Notes: generated by a model from the sequence alone, not told the origin. Shown: positions 50,442 to 59,482, numbered from the stretch's first letter. The stretch is 64,000 nt of DNA from Achromobacter aloeverae (GCF_004121055.1 NZ_PYAL01000002.1:434001-498000); one strand, 5' to 3'. Numbers and translations: made by a program.

Positions 50442-51971
50442 GTTGACCGGCAAGGACACGGGGCCGCCGGACGCCTGGCCCGCATCCGGCCCTTGCGCCG
50501 GCTTGTCCGCCGCTTCCTGCTCCCAGCCCCCACCCAGCGCCAGGAACAGCTTGATCTGGTCTTCGACCACTTCTGCCTGCGAGGCGGCCAGCGCGCTTTC
50601 GTTGTTGGCCAGCGTGCGCTCCGCGTCCAGCACGGTCAGGTAGTCCGTCTTGCCGTACTGGTACAGCTTGCGGGCCTGTCCGGCCGCTTCGGCGCTCTGG
50701 TCGCGGGCGGCCTTCAAGGCGTCGTCGCGGTCCAGTTCGCGAGCGTAGACGGTTAGCGCGCTTTCGGTTTCGCGCAAGGCGTTGAGCACGGTCGCATCGA
50801 AGCGGGCATAGGCGGCCTTGGTACTGGCTTCGGCCTCCGCGATGCGGGCCTGGACCGCGCCCGTGTTGGGGATGGTCCACGAAATCAGCGGACCGATGCT
50901 GTACCCGAAGCTGCCCTTGCCGCCGAAGCGGTCGAGGAAGCTGCCGGAGTCGGCCGACAGGCCCAGCGTGATCTTGGGGTAGAGGTCTCCCGTGGCCACG
51001 CCGATGCGCGCGGTGGCGCCGGCCAGCGCACGCTCCGCTTCCCGGATGTCGGGGCGGCGGCGCAGCAGGGCCGCGCCATCGCCAACCGGAATGGGCTGCT
51101 TGAGCTCGGGCGGCGTCTTGCATTGCGCGAGCTGCTGCGGGAACTGGTTGGGCGTTTCGCCGGTCAGCGTGGCAAGGCGGTACAAGGCGACCCGGCGCCG
51201 GGCTTCCAGCGGCGGCAGGGCGGCGCGCAACTGCTCCAGCTGGCCGCGGGCGCGGGTGACGTCCAGGGCCGTGCCGCGGCCCAGGTTCTGCAGCTTCTCG
51301 TTGACCTTGACCGATTCGCTCTGTACATCCACCGAGTGCTGCGCCGAGGCCAGCTGCATGCCGGCCGTGCAGGCGGTGGCATAGGCCAGCGCTGTCTGCG
51401 CGGCGACGTTGGCGCGCATGGCGTCGTAGGCGGCTTGCACCGACGCCTGGTCGGCGTTGGCGGCCTCGATGGCGCGGCGGATCTGGCCGACCAGGTCGAC
51501 CGTGTACGAGACGCCGGCGCCCATGCTGTAGAACCATTCGCTCGGAGGATCGTAGCCGGGCGCGAGCTCCTGGAAGCCGGAAGGGTGGCCGAACCAGGGC
51601 TGGGCGTTGACATTGAACGAGGGCTGCGTCGCCGCTTGCGCCTGGCGCGTGACGGCGGCCGCGCGGTCCATGTTGGCGGCGGCCACGCGCAAGTCCGTAT
51701 TGGCGTCCAGCGCCTTGGTGATCAGCGCGTCGAGCTGCGGATCGTCATACAGGCGCCACCATTTGCCGGGCACGGCGGCCTGGGCGTAGGCGGCATTGTC
51801 GGCGCCGCTGAACGGCGCGGAGGCTTCGGGCCGGTGCACGGCGGCGTCGGCCGGCACCTTGTAGTCGGGGCCAACGGTGGTGCATCCCGCCAGGGCGGCG
51901 GCGACCAGCAGCATCGGCAGCCTGGGGAGACGAGCGGTATGTAAGGTATGAAAGACGCGAAGGGGACTCAT
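50433..51971 (-). CDS. NodT/OprM family outer-membrane efflux lipoprotein
   Basis: 512 residues. A lipoprotein signal peptide ends with LAGC (lipid-modified C30). Two outer-membrane efflux repeats follow, with long coiled-coil helices (for example SVDVQSESVKVNEKLQNLGR and ELDRDDALKAARDQ). RRRPDIREAERALAGATARIG in the second half is the typical family stretch, shown here in part. Trimeric channel that completes a tripartite pump with the HlyD and FUSC proteins of this operon. Its end lies in the 12-bp repeat. Confidence 0.92.
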   Translation of the reverse strand: MSPLRVFHTLHTARLPRLPMLLVAAALAGCTTVGPDYKVPADAAVHRPEASAPFSGADNAAYAQAAVPGKWWRLYDDPQLDALITKALDANTDLRVAAANMDRAAAVTRQAQAATQPSFNVNAQPWFGHPSGFQELAPGYDPPSEWFYSMGAGVSYTVDLVGQIRRAIEAANADQASVQAAYDAMRANVAAQTALAYATACTAGMQLASAQHSVDVQSESVKVNEKLQNLGRGTALDVTRARGQLEQLRAALPPLEARRRVALYRLATLTGETPNQFPQQLAQCKTPPELKQPIPVGDGAALLRRRPDIREAERALAGATARIGVATGDLYPKITLGLSADSGSFLDRFGGKGSFGYSIGPLISWTIPNTGAVQARIAEAEASTKAAYARFDATVLNALRETESALTVYARELDRDDALKAARDQSAEAAGQARKLYQYGKTDYLTVLDAERTLANNESALAASQAEVVEDQIKLFLALGGGWEQEAADKPAQGPDAGQASGGPVSLPVNVK

Positions 51972-51986
51972 GGCGGGTCTCGGGAA

Positions 51987-52985
51987 TTAAGAGCGCGGCG
52001 CCGGGGATTGCGTCGTGGTGGAAGTGTTGGACGATGTGGAGGGCGCGGCGGCGGCGCCGGGGTTCGCAGCAGGCGCTGTGCCGCCGCCCTGTTTGCCGCC
52101 GTCCTGCGTGCCGTCATCCACCACGACCGTCGCGGTCTGGCCCGACACCAGCCGCACGCCGGCGGGCACGTCGTCGATGTGCACGCGCACGGGGATGCGC
52201 TGGGCCAGCCGCACCCAGTTGAAGTTGGGGTTGACGTTGGGCAGCATGTTGGCGCTGGTGCTGCGGTCGCGGTCCGCGATGCCCAGCGCGATGCTGTCGA
52301 CGTGGCCCTGGATGGTGCGCGCCTCGCCCATCAGTTGGACCGAGACGCGATCGCCTTCCTTGATGCGCGGCAGCTTCGTTTCCTCGAAATAGCCTTCGAC
52401 GTAGAACGAGTTCGAGTCGACCAGCGCCATGACGCCACGGCCGGCGGCGGCATAGGAGCCGACGCGCAGGTCCAGGTTGGTGACGCGGCCGTCGGTGGGC
52501 GCCACGACGCGGCTGCGCTGCAGGTTCAACTTGGCGATGTCCAGGGCGACCTTGGCCTGCGCCAGCGCCGCCTCGGATTGCTCGACCTTGGTCTGGCTTT
52601 GTTCACGCGCTTCGGCTGACACCAGCTGCCCAAGGTCGCGGTTGCGGCGGGCATCGCGCTGCGCCTGGTCGCGGGCCACGGTCTGCGAGGCGACGGACGC
52701 CTGCGCCTGGTCCAGGGCCAGCTGATAGCGGGCGCGGTCGATTTCGAACAGGACGTCGCCTTTCTTGACGTCCTGGTTGTCCTGCACCGGCACGGCGGTG
52801 ACCAGGCCCGAGACATCCGGCGCGATCTGCACGACGTAGGCGCGAACGCGGCCGTCGCGGGTCCAGGGTTCGACTTCGTAGTGATCCCACAACTGCCAGC
52901 CGGCATAGGCCGCGGCGACGACGATGATGGTCGTCACGGCATACCGGGCCAGGGCGGCGGGGCGTAATGCGGAGGGGAGCTTCAT
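51987..52985 (-). CDS. HlyD/EmrA-type periplasmic adaptor
   Basis: 332 residues. One membrane segment near residues 13-31, then the barrel and lipoyl halves (VSGLVTAVPVQDNQDVKKGD, APTDGRVTNLDLRVGSYAAA) and a coiled-coil hairpin between them. The tail after about residue 300 is low-complexity Ala/Ser/Thr. It links the FUSC pump to the outer-membrane channel; AaeA of E. coli is the closest well-known type. Confidence 0.9.
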   Translation of the reverse strand: MKLPSALRPAALARYAVTTIIVVAAAYAGWQLWDHYEVEPWTRDGRVRAYVVQIAPDVSGLVTAVPVQDNQDVKKGDVLFEIDRARYQLALDQAQASVASQTVARDQAQRDARRNRDLGQLVSAEAREQSQTKVEQSEAALAQAKVALDIAKLNLQRSRVVAPTDGRVTNLDLRVGSYAAAGRGVMALVDSNSFYVEGYFEETKLPRIKEGDRVSVQLMGEARTIQGHVDSIALGIADRDRSTSANMLPNVNPNFNWVRLAQRIPVRVHIDDVPAGVRLVSGQTATVVVDDGTQDGGKQGGGTAPAANPGAAAAPSTSSNTSTTTQSPAPRS

Positions 52986-52989
52986 GGTG

Positions 52990-53202
52990 CTATCTCGAAA
53001 AAATGTGCGGTGAAATCAGGACGACGCCGTACAGCAGCACGACATACAGGGCAAGGTCGAACAGGGCCGGGTGCCACACCACGCGGTAGATGCCGACGCG
53101 GGCGAGGATGCGGCGCACGATCCAGGACACGCCTAGCGTGAGGAACGCCAGGACCAGCAGCCAGGGCATGTAAATGCCGTAGATATTGAATTCGCCTATC
53201 AT
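52990..53202 (-). CDS. DUF1656 small membrane protein (AaeX-like)
   Basis: 70 residues with two membrane segments (YMPWLLVLAFLTLGVSWIV and the C-terminal ALFDLALYVVLLYGVVLIS). DUF1656 proteins such as AaeX always sit in operons with FUSC and HlyD efflux genes, and here the start overlaps the FUSC stop (ATGA). Probably a pump accessory subunit. Confidence 0.9.
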   Translation of the reverse strand: MIGEFNIYGIYMPWLLVLAFLTLGVSWIVRRILARVGIYRVVWHPALFDLALYVVLLYGVVLISPHIFSR

Positions 53203-55274
53203 GATGCGGACGGGACGTTAGGGGTTGCGGATGGCGCCGCGGCCAGCACCGGCCGATAGGCCGGCGCCTGCGGGAACAGCGAGCGGCGCAGGCCCACCAG
53301 GGCGACGATGGCGCGATGGCGAGGAACACCCGGCGTGGCGCCGTTGACCCGTTCCAGGGCATGGTCGATTCCTTGCAGCACGCCTTCGCGCCGTTCGGCC
53401 GTGCCGGCGGCGCGGGCGCGGAAGCAGGCCGCGAGGCCGTCGAGCACCGGGCGTATCGCGGCGTCGGCGACGGGAAGTTCGCGGCGCGCGCGTTGCAGTT
53501 CCGCGATTTCGTTGCCGATGCGCAGGTCCAGCAGGGTGTCTTCCTCCACCTGCTCGCCGTCCTTGGCCCGTTCGGCCAGGCGCGTGTGCAGCAGGCCGAT
53601 ACGGTCCAGCATGCGCACGGTGAAGCTGGCGCGCGCCGGCGGGCCCTCCGCGCCAGCCATGCTGGCCAGTTCCTTCCAGTTGGCTTCCTGGATGCGGCGG
53701 GCGCTGTATTCGGCGCTGATCTTGCGGAATAGCGCGGCGATGATGGCGGCCGCGGCCACGCCGATGTTCTGCGCGATGGTGCTGTCGATGAAGGAAACCA
53801 GGTCGGCGGTATTGGTGTCGTGCAGGGCCAGCGTGCCGGTCCAGCCGAACAGCATGGCCATGGCCTTGCCGAAGGTGGTCGGCCGCGCCACGAAGATGCC
53901 CAGGACGAAGGCCGTCGGGAAGATGGCCAGCGCCACCATCTCGAAGGAATGCAGGGCCGGCAGGATGCCCAGCAGGTAGATCGCCGAGAGGGGAATGGAG
54001 AGCGTGATGTAGATCAGGAACTCCATGATGCCCGGCACCGGGTTGTCCTGCGTGGCGAAAAAACAGCTGAAGATGACGGCGAACAGCGCGGCGTTGGCGC
54101 CGTAGGTCCAGGCCGTGCCTATCCAGAATGCGCAGCATATGGCCAGCGCGAACGCCGCCGCCAGCGCCGACAGCAGGGCGATGCCATGGTCGTGGTGCAG
54201 GGCGCGGTTGGAAGTCACGGGCATGCGCGGCATGGGTGGGGGCGCCCCGTTCAGGCCGGCCTGGATGTCGCGCCGCAGCGCCAGGCCTTCCTCGAAGTGG
54301 TCGACCAGTTCACGCAGCCGCGTGCACAGGCTGACTATCAGCATGGTGTTCCAGTCGGAAGCGGCATCCACGGTGGGCATCGCTTCCTTGATGCGGTGGC
54401 GCAGCGCGGCGGCGGTGGCCCGGTTCGCGTCGTCGCCGCTGGTGCGTCCCGCTTCGGTCCAGGCGGCGATGTCGTCGAGCAAGGGTTCCAGGTCCGCCGG
54501 CAGGGGCGCGCCGTCGGCACGCAGGGCGCGCAGGCGGTCGTCCAGCGATGAGACGATGGGGGTGAGCCCGGCCATGCGATCCTGCATGGCCGCGATGGAG
54601 CGCGCCGTCCAGCGGATGTTGCCGGTGTCGTAGGGAACGTGGGTGGAGAGCAGTCGCAGTTGCGTGATGTCGTTGGCGATGGCGCGGCGGTCGCGCGCGG
54701 TGCGGGCCTGGGTGTCGCCGCGCAGCACGGCCTGTACCCACAGGCGCGCGTCGCGCACGGCGGCGTCGAGGCGGCCCATCACCACGGGGGCGATGCCGCG
54801 CGGCAGGATCAGGCTGTGCACGAGCGTGGCGCACATGATGCCAAGGCTGATCTCTTCCACGCGCGCCAGGGCCGTGTCGAAGACGGTGCCGGCGTTGGTG
54901 ACGCTGGGCAGTGCGATCATGCCGGCGGTGTAGCCGGCCAGCATGAACATGTAGGACCGCGGCGTGCGGTCGAGCACGGCGATGTACAGGCAGGCGCCTA
55001 TCCATAGCGCCAGCGCGCCGACCATGAGTACCGGGTAGGCCGACAGGCGCGGCACGACGAAGACCATGGCCGTGGAGCCGATGAAGGTGCCGCCGAGACG
55101 GAAGACCGCCTTCGAGCGCACGGCGCCGGCCCAGTTCTGCGACACGATGTAGGCGGTGGTCACGGACCAGAACGGCCGCGGCAGGTCGATCATCAACGAC
55201 AGGTACAGCGCCGCCATGGCCGCGACATAGGCCTTGAGGGAAAACAGCAGCTCATCGCCGGTGGGCGCTTTCAT
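53199..55274 (-). CDS. FUSC family efflux membrane protein (AaeB-like)
   Basis: 691 residues with two clusters of membrane segments (about 15-150 and 365-500), each followed by a cytoplasmic helical domain, as in AaeB and other fusaric-acid-resistance proteins. Motifs: SVTTAYIVSQNWAGAVRSKA with RLGGTFIGS near the N-terminus and GPxxR-like turns in the second half. Likely exports aromatic carboxylic acids. Overlaps the marR stop by 4 bases. Confidence 0.9.
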   Translation of the reverse strand: MKAPTGDELLFSLKAYVAAMAALYLSLMIDLPRPFWSVTTAYIVSQNWAGAVRSKAVFRLGGTFIGSTAMVFVVPRLSAYPVLMVGALALWIGACLYIAVLDRTPRSYMFMLAGYTAGMIALPSVTNAGTVFDTALARVEEISLGIMCATLVHSLILPRGIAPVVMGRLDAAVRDARLWVQAVLRGDTQARTARDRRAIANDITQLRLLSTHVPYDTGNIRWTARSIAAMQDRMAGLTPIVSSLDDRLRALRADGAPLPADLEPLLDDIAAWTEAGRTSGDDANRATAAALRHRIKEAMPTVDAASDWNTMLIVSLCTRLRELVDHFEEGLALRRDIQAGLNGAPPPMPRMPVTSNRALHHDHGIALLSALAAAFALAICCAFWIGTAWTYGANAALFAVIFSCFFATQDNPVPGIMEFLIYITLSIPLSAIYLLGILPALHSFEMVALAIFPTAFVLGIFVARPTTFGKAMAMLFGWTGTLALHDTNTADLVSFIDSTIAQNIGVAAAAIIAALFRKISAEYSARRIQEANWKELASMAGAEGPPARASFTVRMLDRIGLLHTRLAERAKDGEQVEEDTLLDLRIGNEIAELQRARRELPVADAAIRPVLDGLAACFRARAAGTAERREGVLQGIDHALERVNGATPGVPRHRAIVALVGLRRSLFPQAPAYRPVLAAAPSATPNVPSAS

Positions 55275-55864
55275 GGTTGCTGCTCCGAGGACGGCCGTGG
55301 GGGGACGCCGCCGTTTTCATTCTGCTTGTCCGGGGCGGCGGAAGCAATGCCCGCGACCGCCGCGGTGCTGCCCGGGGTGACGACGGGGGGCACGGGTTCA
55401 TAGGCCGTGCCGGGTTCGGACTGGTGATGGGCCAGTGAGGATTTCAGGCTTTCGAATACCCGCAGGCAGGCGTCCAGGTCGTCCGGGGCGATGCCGGCGA
55501 ACAGGCGGCGGCGCAGGTGCACGAGCATGGTTTCGACCTGTTCGCGCAGGTCATGGCCGGCCTGGGTCAGGTGCAGGGTCTTGGCGCGCCGGTCCAGCGG
55601 GTCTTCGCGGCGCTCTATGAGGCCGGCGGCGACCAGTTGGTCCAGGACGCGGACCAGGGAAGGGCCTTCCACGCCCATGGCTTCGGCAAGCACGCCCTGG
55701 CGGACGCCATCGCCCAGGCGGCCGGCGGTGATCACGGGCCATGCCGTGGCCTGCGAGAGGCCGTAATCGGCCAGGGCCTTGTCGGCCGCGGCGCGGTAGG
55801 CGCGATGGATCACCATCAGGTGGGCCGTGAGGGCCATGAGGCGGGAGTCGGCGGGAGTATTCAT
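55271..55864 (-). CDS. MarR family regulator of the efflux operon
   Basis: 197 residues from the ATG at 55862-55864. An ATG nine bases further upstream lies inside the -10 element, so it cannot be transcribed from the promoter described next. The winged helix occupies about residues 40-110 (LAEAMGVEGPSLVRVLDQLV, then LIERREDPLDRRAKTLHLT), as in MarR proteins that sense phenolic compounds. The C-terminal 40 residues are Pro/Ala-rich low complexity. First gene of the marR-FUSC-DUF1656-HlyD-NodT operon, which it probably represses. Confidence 0.86.
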   Translation of the reverse strand: MNTPADSRLMALTAHLMVIHRAYRAAADKALADYGLSQATAWPVITAGRLGDGVRQGVLAEAMGVEGPSLVRVLDQLVAAGLIERREDPLDRRAKTLHLTQAGHDLREQVETMLVHLRRRLFAGIAPDDLDACLRVFESLKSSLAHHQSEPGTAYEPVPPVVTPGSTAAVAGIASAAPDKQNENGGVPPRPSSEQQP

Positions 55865-55871
55865 GAAGCTC

Positions 55872-55901
55872 ATTATAAGTTAACTATTAGGATCCTATCA
55901 A
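55872..55901 (-). promoter_or_regulatory. near-consensus promoter with palindromic operator for the efflux operon
   Basis: On the minus strand, TTGATA (55901-55896) and TATAAT (55877-55872) are separated by 18 bases. The palindrome TAGGATCCTA (55888-55897) overlaps the -35 end and spacer, and AGTTAACT (55878-55885) lies next to the -10: a likely MarR repressor site. The -10 ends 7 bases before the ATG. Confidence 0.7.
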
Positions 55902-56383
55902 TTAGTTTTTTATCTAATTCTGAGAGATTCCTGAATAGGGGGACTGGCTCCTCGCCACCGGGCGAGGGAGCACGGGCGGCCGGCGGTGCCGGCCGCCCGT
56001 CGCTGGTGAAGAGGGGGCGTAGGTCCTTGCCTCCGGAGGAGTACAGGCGGCGGGGGGAGCGGTCGCCCGTTGCTGGGTGAAGAGGGGCCGTAGGTCTTTG
56101 CCTCCGGAGGAGAGGACAGGCGGCGGGTGGAGCGGCCGCCCGTTGCTGGGGAATAGGGGACGTAGTTCGTTGGCTCAAAGGAGCAGCAGACGGTGCGGGG
56201 AGGGGGCGGCGTGGGGCATGGCCGGCGTGGGGTATGCCGGAATCGATGGTGCGGTGCATAAAAAAACATTGGCTCAATGGCCGAGGATCCAGCAGAATCA
56301 CGGCGGCCGGGTTTGCCGGCATGCAGCATGTATCCCTGAACACCGCCTTGATCCCTGCCTTGAACACTGTCGCACTGGAAATT
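55902..56383. other. 482-base gap with a degenerate 70-73-bp tandem repeat
   Basis: Between the marR promoter and the VOC gene. It contains the repeat at 55994-56206 and then 177 bases with no recognised feature other than the weak ribosome site of the VOC gene. Confidence 0.5.
55994..56206. repeat. 70-73-bp tandem repeat, three units
   Basis: Units begin with cgcccgt at 55994, 56064 and 56137. Each continues with ctggtgaaga-type sequence, gtaggtccttgcctccggag and a G-rich end; the third is diverged. A weaker copy may precede the first (about 55930-55993). Confidence 0.8.
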
Positions 56384-56821
56384 ATGGACACCCCCGTCGC
56401 CGCACCCCCGAATGCCTTTCACCTTGCCCTGAATGTGTTGGACCTGGACGAAGCGCGCCGCTTTTATGGCGATGCCCTGGGGTGCCGGGAAGGCCGCAGC
56501 ACGGACACCTGGGTGGATTTCGACTTCTTCGGGCACCAGTTGTCCCTGCACCTGGGCGAGCCCTTGAAGACCGCGCGCACCGGCAAGGTGGGCGACAAGC
56601 TGGTGCCCATGCCGCATTTCGGCCTGGCCTTGATGCTGCCCCAATGGCAGGCCCTGGCCGAGCGCCTGAAGGCGAACAGCCGCATCGATTTCGTGCTGGC
56701 GCCCCAGGTACGCTTCGAAGGCGAGCCAGGCGAGCAATGGACCATGTTCTTCATGGACCCGTTCGGCAACCCCATCGAAGTCAAGGGTTTCCGCACGCTG
56801 GAAGCGCTCTACGCCATCTGA
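56384..56821 (+). CDS. VOC family (glyoxalase-like) protein
   Basis: 145 residues from the ATG at 56384. The frame is open upstream to 56234, but MDTPVAAPPNAFHLALNVLD is the usual beginning. Marks: FHLALNVLDLDEARRFYGDA, WVDFDFFGHQLSLHL, and the C-terminal FFMDPFGNPIEVKGF. A metal-dependent vicinal-oxygen-chelate enzyme or binding protein; substrate unknown. It is convergent with the enoyl-CoA hydratase gene, 54 bases apart. Confidence 0.85.
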   Translation: MDTPVAAPPNAFHLALNVLDLDEARRFYGDALGCREGRSTDTWVDFDFFGHQLSLHLGEPLKTARTGKVGDKLVPMPHFGLALMLPQWQALAERLKANSRIDFVLAPQVRFEGEPGEQWTMFFMDPFGNPIEVKGFRTLEALYAI

Positions 56822-56875
56822 ACGCGCGCGCCATCCCGCGCGTTCGATGGCGAGCGCGTGGGCCCGCGATATCCC

Positions 56876-57667
56876 TCAGCGGCCGCCAAAGCGCGGCTTG
56901 CGCTTCTCGGCGAATGCCGCCTTGCCCTCCCGATAGTCCTCGCTGTCGTAGCAGGCGCCGATCAAGGCATGCGCGGCGTCCATGTCGCGTTCGCCCGGCG
57001 CTTTCTCCAGTTCCAGGAAGACCCGCTTCAATGCCCTGATGGTCAACGGCGCGTTTTCCGCGATGGCGTCCGCATAGGCACGTACCCGCGCCTCCAGGCC
57101 GTCCGGCTCCACCACTTCATGCACCAGGCCCGCCGCCAGCGCCTCGGCCGCGTCATAGCGGCGCCCGGTGAAGTAGAGGTCACGCGCGCGGCTGGCGCCG
57201 ATCAGCCGGTTCAAGCGTACCTGGCCCTGGTAGCCATAGCCCAGGCCCAGCCTGGCGGCGGGAATGGCGAAGACCGAGTCCGCGGAGCAGATGCGGATGT
57301 CGCAGCTTGCCGCGTAGTCCATGCCGCCGCCCATGCAATAGCCCTTGATCATGGCGATGGTCGGCTTCGTGCAGTTGTAGACGGCGTCGTACGAGCCCTG
57401 GCTGATCTCCTGGTACTTGCGGTTGGCTTCGGGATTCGCGCGCACGGCGTCGAAGTTGGAGATATTCGATCCGGCGATGAAGGACCGGTCGCCCGCTCCC
57501 TTGACGATGACGACGCGGATCTCGGGATCGGCGTCGAACGCCGCGATGACGGGCGGCACGGCCGCCGACATTTCCAGGGAGACCGCGTTGTGCTTCTCCG
57601 GATGGTTGAAGACCAGCCAGCCAATGGCGCCGGTTTTGTGGGACAGGATGTGTTGCGATGTCGTCAT
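56876..57667 (-). CDS. enoyl-CoA hydratase/isomerase family protein
   Basis: 263 residues from the ATG at 57665-57667; the frame extends upstream to 58198 but MTTSQHILSHKTGAIGWLVF is the expected start. Crotonase marks: FNHPEKHNAVSLEM, oxyanion-hole segments FIAGSNISNFDAV and MIKGYCMGGGMDYAASCDI, and SVFAIPAARLGLGYGYQG. Last gene of the HyuBA-CoA-transferase operon. Probably hydrates or isomerises the CoA ester made by the CoA transferase. Confidence 0.9.
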   Translation of the reverse strand: MTTSQHILSHKTGAIGWLVFNHPEKHNAVSLEMSAAVPPVIAAFDADPEIRVVIVKGAGDRSFIAGSNISNFDAVRANPEANRKYQEISQGSYDAVYNCTKPTIAMIKGYCMGGGMDYAASCDIRICSADSVFAIPAARLGLGYGYQGQVRLNRLIGASRARDLYFTGRRYDAAEALAAGLVHEVVEPDGLEARVRAYADAIAENAPLTIRALKRVFLELEKAPGERDMDAAHALIGACYDSEDYREGKAAFAEKRKPRFGGR

Positions 57668-57681
57668 GGGATGTTCCAGAT

Positions 57682-58128
57682 TCAAGTGGCGTCGAACGCC
57701 GCCGTGCAGGCTGCGCGCAAGACGGAAGGCATGGGGCGCGGGCGCTTGTCCCCCCGATCGACCCAGACCCAGGTGATGGCGGCGCGCGCGTACGCCACGC
57801 GCTCGTCCGCCGCGTCGCGCAGATCGAAGACCAGGCCCACGCTGCTGTTGCCGACATGGCCGCAGCGCAGGGTCACGGCCAGGCGTGCCGGATAGCCGAC
57901 CGGCGCGCGATAGGAGCAGGCCTGGCTGGCGACCACGGACATCAGCCCGGGGGCCGATCGTCCCAGCGCCAGCGCGGCCGACCATTGCATGCGCGCCTCT
58001 TCCGCGTAGCCCAGTAGGGTCGCGTTGTTGACGTGCCCGTCCGCGTCCAGGTCGCCCCAGCGGACATCCACGTACGCGGTATGCAGCGGCGCCGACAGCG
58101 GGTTGCCGTCGTCGATGATTTTCAGCAT
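57682..58128 (-). CDS. 4-hydroxybenzoyl-CoA-type thioesterase (hotdog)
   Basis: 148 residues. The hotdog marks are YVDVRWGDLDADGHVNNATL (4HBT-type WGDxDxxGHVNN active site with the acidic residue, about 19-38) and YAEEARMQW. It hydrolyses acyl- or aroyl-CoA. 14 bases from the enoyl-CoA hydratase gene and in the same direction. Confidence 0.9.
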   Translation of the reverse strand: MLKIIDDGNPLSAPLHTAYVDVRWGDLDADGHVNNATLLGYAEEARMQWSAALALGRSAPGLMSVVASQACSYRAPVGYPARLAVTLRCGHVGNSSVGLVFDLRDAADERVAYARAAITWVWVDRGDKRPRPMPSVLRAACTAAFDAT

Positions 58129-58193
58129 ATGGCCTCCAGGATGCGGGACGGGGCGAGCGGGACGGGACGCGCAAACGCCGGCCGCTGTCCCGC

Positions 58194-58230
58194 TTCATGT
58201 GTCCCGATTCATGTGTCCCGATTCATATCA
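58194..58230. repeat. 14-bp tandem repeat spanning a stop codon
   Basis: ttcatgtgtcccga at 58194-58207 and 58208-58221, then a degenerate copy. The CoA-transferase stop (58223-58225) is in the third unit; each unit carries TGA on the minus strand. Confidence 0.85.
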
Positions 58231-59482
58231 CGCCCTCCCGTCGCAGGCGCGCGATGTCCTCCTCGGTGTGGCCCAGTTCGCGCAGCAGCGCATCGGTATC
58301 GTCGCCGCGGTCCGGCGCCGCCGTGCGCATCTGGCTGGGCGTGCGACTCAGGCTGAAGGGCTGGCCTACCATTTCCACGTCGCCCAGGCGGCGATGCCGG
58401 ACCGGCGTGGCGATGCCCAGGTGCTTGACCTGCGGGTCGGCGAACACTTCGTTCATCCGGTTGATGGGGCCGGCCGCGACCTGGCCTTCCTCCATGCGCT
58501 GCATCCATTCCGCGGTGGTCCGCTGGCGGGTCAACGCGCTCAGTTCGGCGTTCAGGCTTGCTCGATTATCCGATCGTCCTTGCTCGGTGCTGTATTCCTC
58601 GCGTTCCATCAGCTCGGGCACGCCCATGGCGTTGACCAGGCGGCGGAACATGGCCTGCTCGCCCGCGGCGATGTTGATGTAGCCGTCGGCCGTGGGGTAG
58701 ACGCCGGTGGGGATGGACGTGGGGTGGTTATTACCCGGCTGCCCGGGAATCTCCTTGAGGAACAGCCAACGCGCGGCCTGGAAATCGCACATTGCGATCA
58801 TCGCCTGCAGCAGGGAAACCTGCACCCACTGTCCCTGGCCCGACACTTCGCGCTCCAGCAGCGCGGTCATGATGGCCATGGCGCAATAGAGGCCCGCGCC
58901 CGTATCCGCCACCGCGATGCCGGTACGCATGGGGCCATGCGCGGGGTCGCCCGTGACGGACATGAGGCCGCCCATGCCCTGCACGATATGGTCGAAGCCG
59001 GGACGCTTGGCGTAAGGACCATCCTGCCCGAAACCGGAAATGCTGGCGTACACGATGCGCGGGTTGATGGCCTTCAGGGTCTCGTAGTCGATACCCAGCC
59101 GGAACTTCACGTCCGGCCGGAAGTTCTCGGCAACGACATCCGCGTCCTTGACCAGGTCCAGGAATATCCGTCGGCCCTGGGGATCCTTCAGGTTGATGGT
59201 CAGCGACCGCTTGTTGCGATGCAGGTTCTGGAAGTCGGGGCCGTCGCGCAGGCCGCCCCAGCCGTCGCTGACTTCCATGTATTCCGGACTTTCGATCTTG
59301 ATGACATCCGCGCCCCAGTCGGCGAACTGGCGGATGCAGGTCGGGCCGGCGCGCACGCGCGTCAGGTCCAGGATCCGGAATCGCTTGAGCGGCCCTTTAC
59401 GTTCATCCTGTTGGTCCTGTCGCGCCTGTGAGTCCTGTGGCTCCTGGCCGCTGGGGACGGGCATTTCAGTTTGCGCATGCAT
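58223..59482 (-). CDS. CaiB/BaiF family III CoA-transferase
   Basis: 419 residues from the ATG at 59480-59482. Marks of the family: RILDLTRVRAGPTCIRQFAD, GADVIKIESPE, NKRSLTINLKDPQGR, ISGFGQDGPYAKRPGFDHI and VADTGAGLYCAM with the catalytic aspartate. Moves CoA between carboxylic acids in the cytoplasm. The N-terminal 30 residues are a Gln/Asp-rich tail not seen in most relatives. Overlaps the end of hyuA by 17 bases; activates the acid released by the HyuAB reaction, by inference. Confidence 0.9.
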   Translation of the reverse strand: MHAQTEMPVPSGQEPQDSQARQDQQDERKGPLKRFRILDLTRVRAGPTCIRQFADWGADVIKIESPEYMEVSDGWGGLRDGPDFQNLHRNKRSLTINLKDPQGRRIFLDLVKDADVVAENFRPDVKFRLGIDYETLKAINPRIVYASISGFGQDGPYAKRPGFDHIVQGMGGLMSVTGDPAHGPMRTGIAVADTGAGLYCAMAIMTALLEREVSGQGQWVQVSLLQAMIAMCDFQAARWLFLKEIPGQPGNNHPTSIPTGVYPTADGYINIAAGEQAMFRRLVNAMGVPELMEREEYSTEQGRSDNRASLNAELSALTRQRTTAEWMQRMEEGQVAAGPINRMNEVFADPQVKHLGIATPVRHRRLGDVEMVGQPFSLSRTPSQMRTAAPDRGDDTDALLRELGHTEEDIARLRREGVI

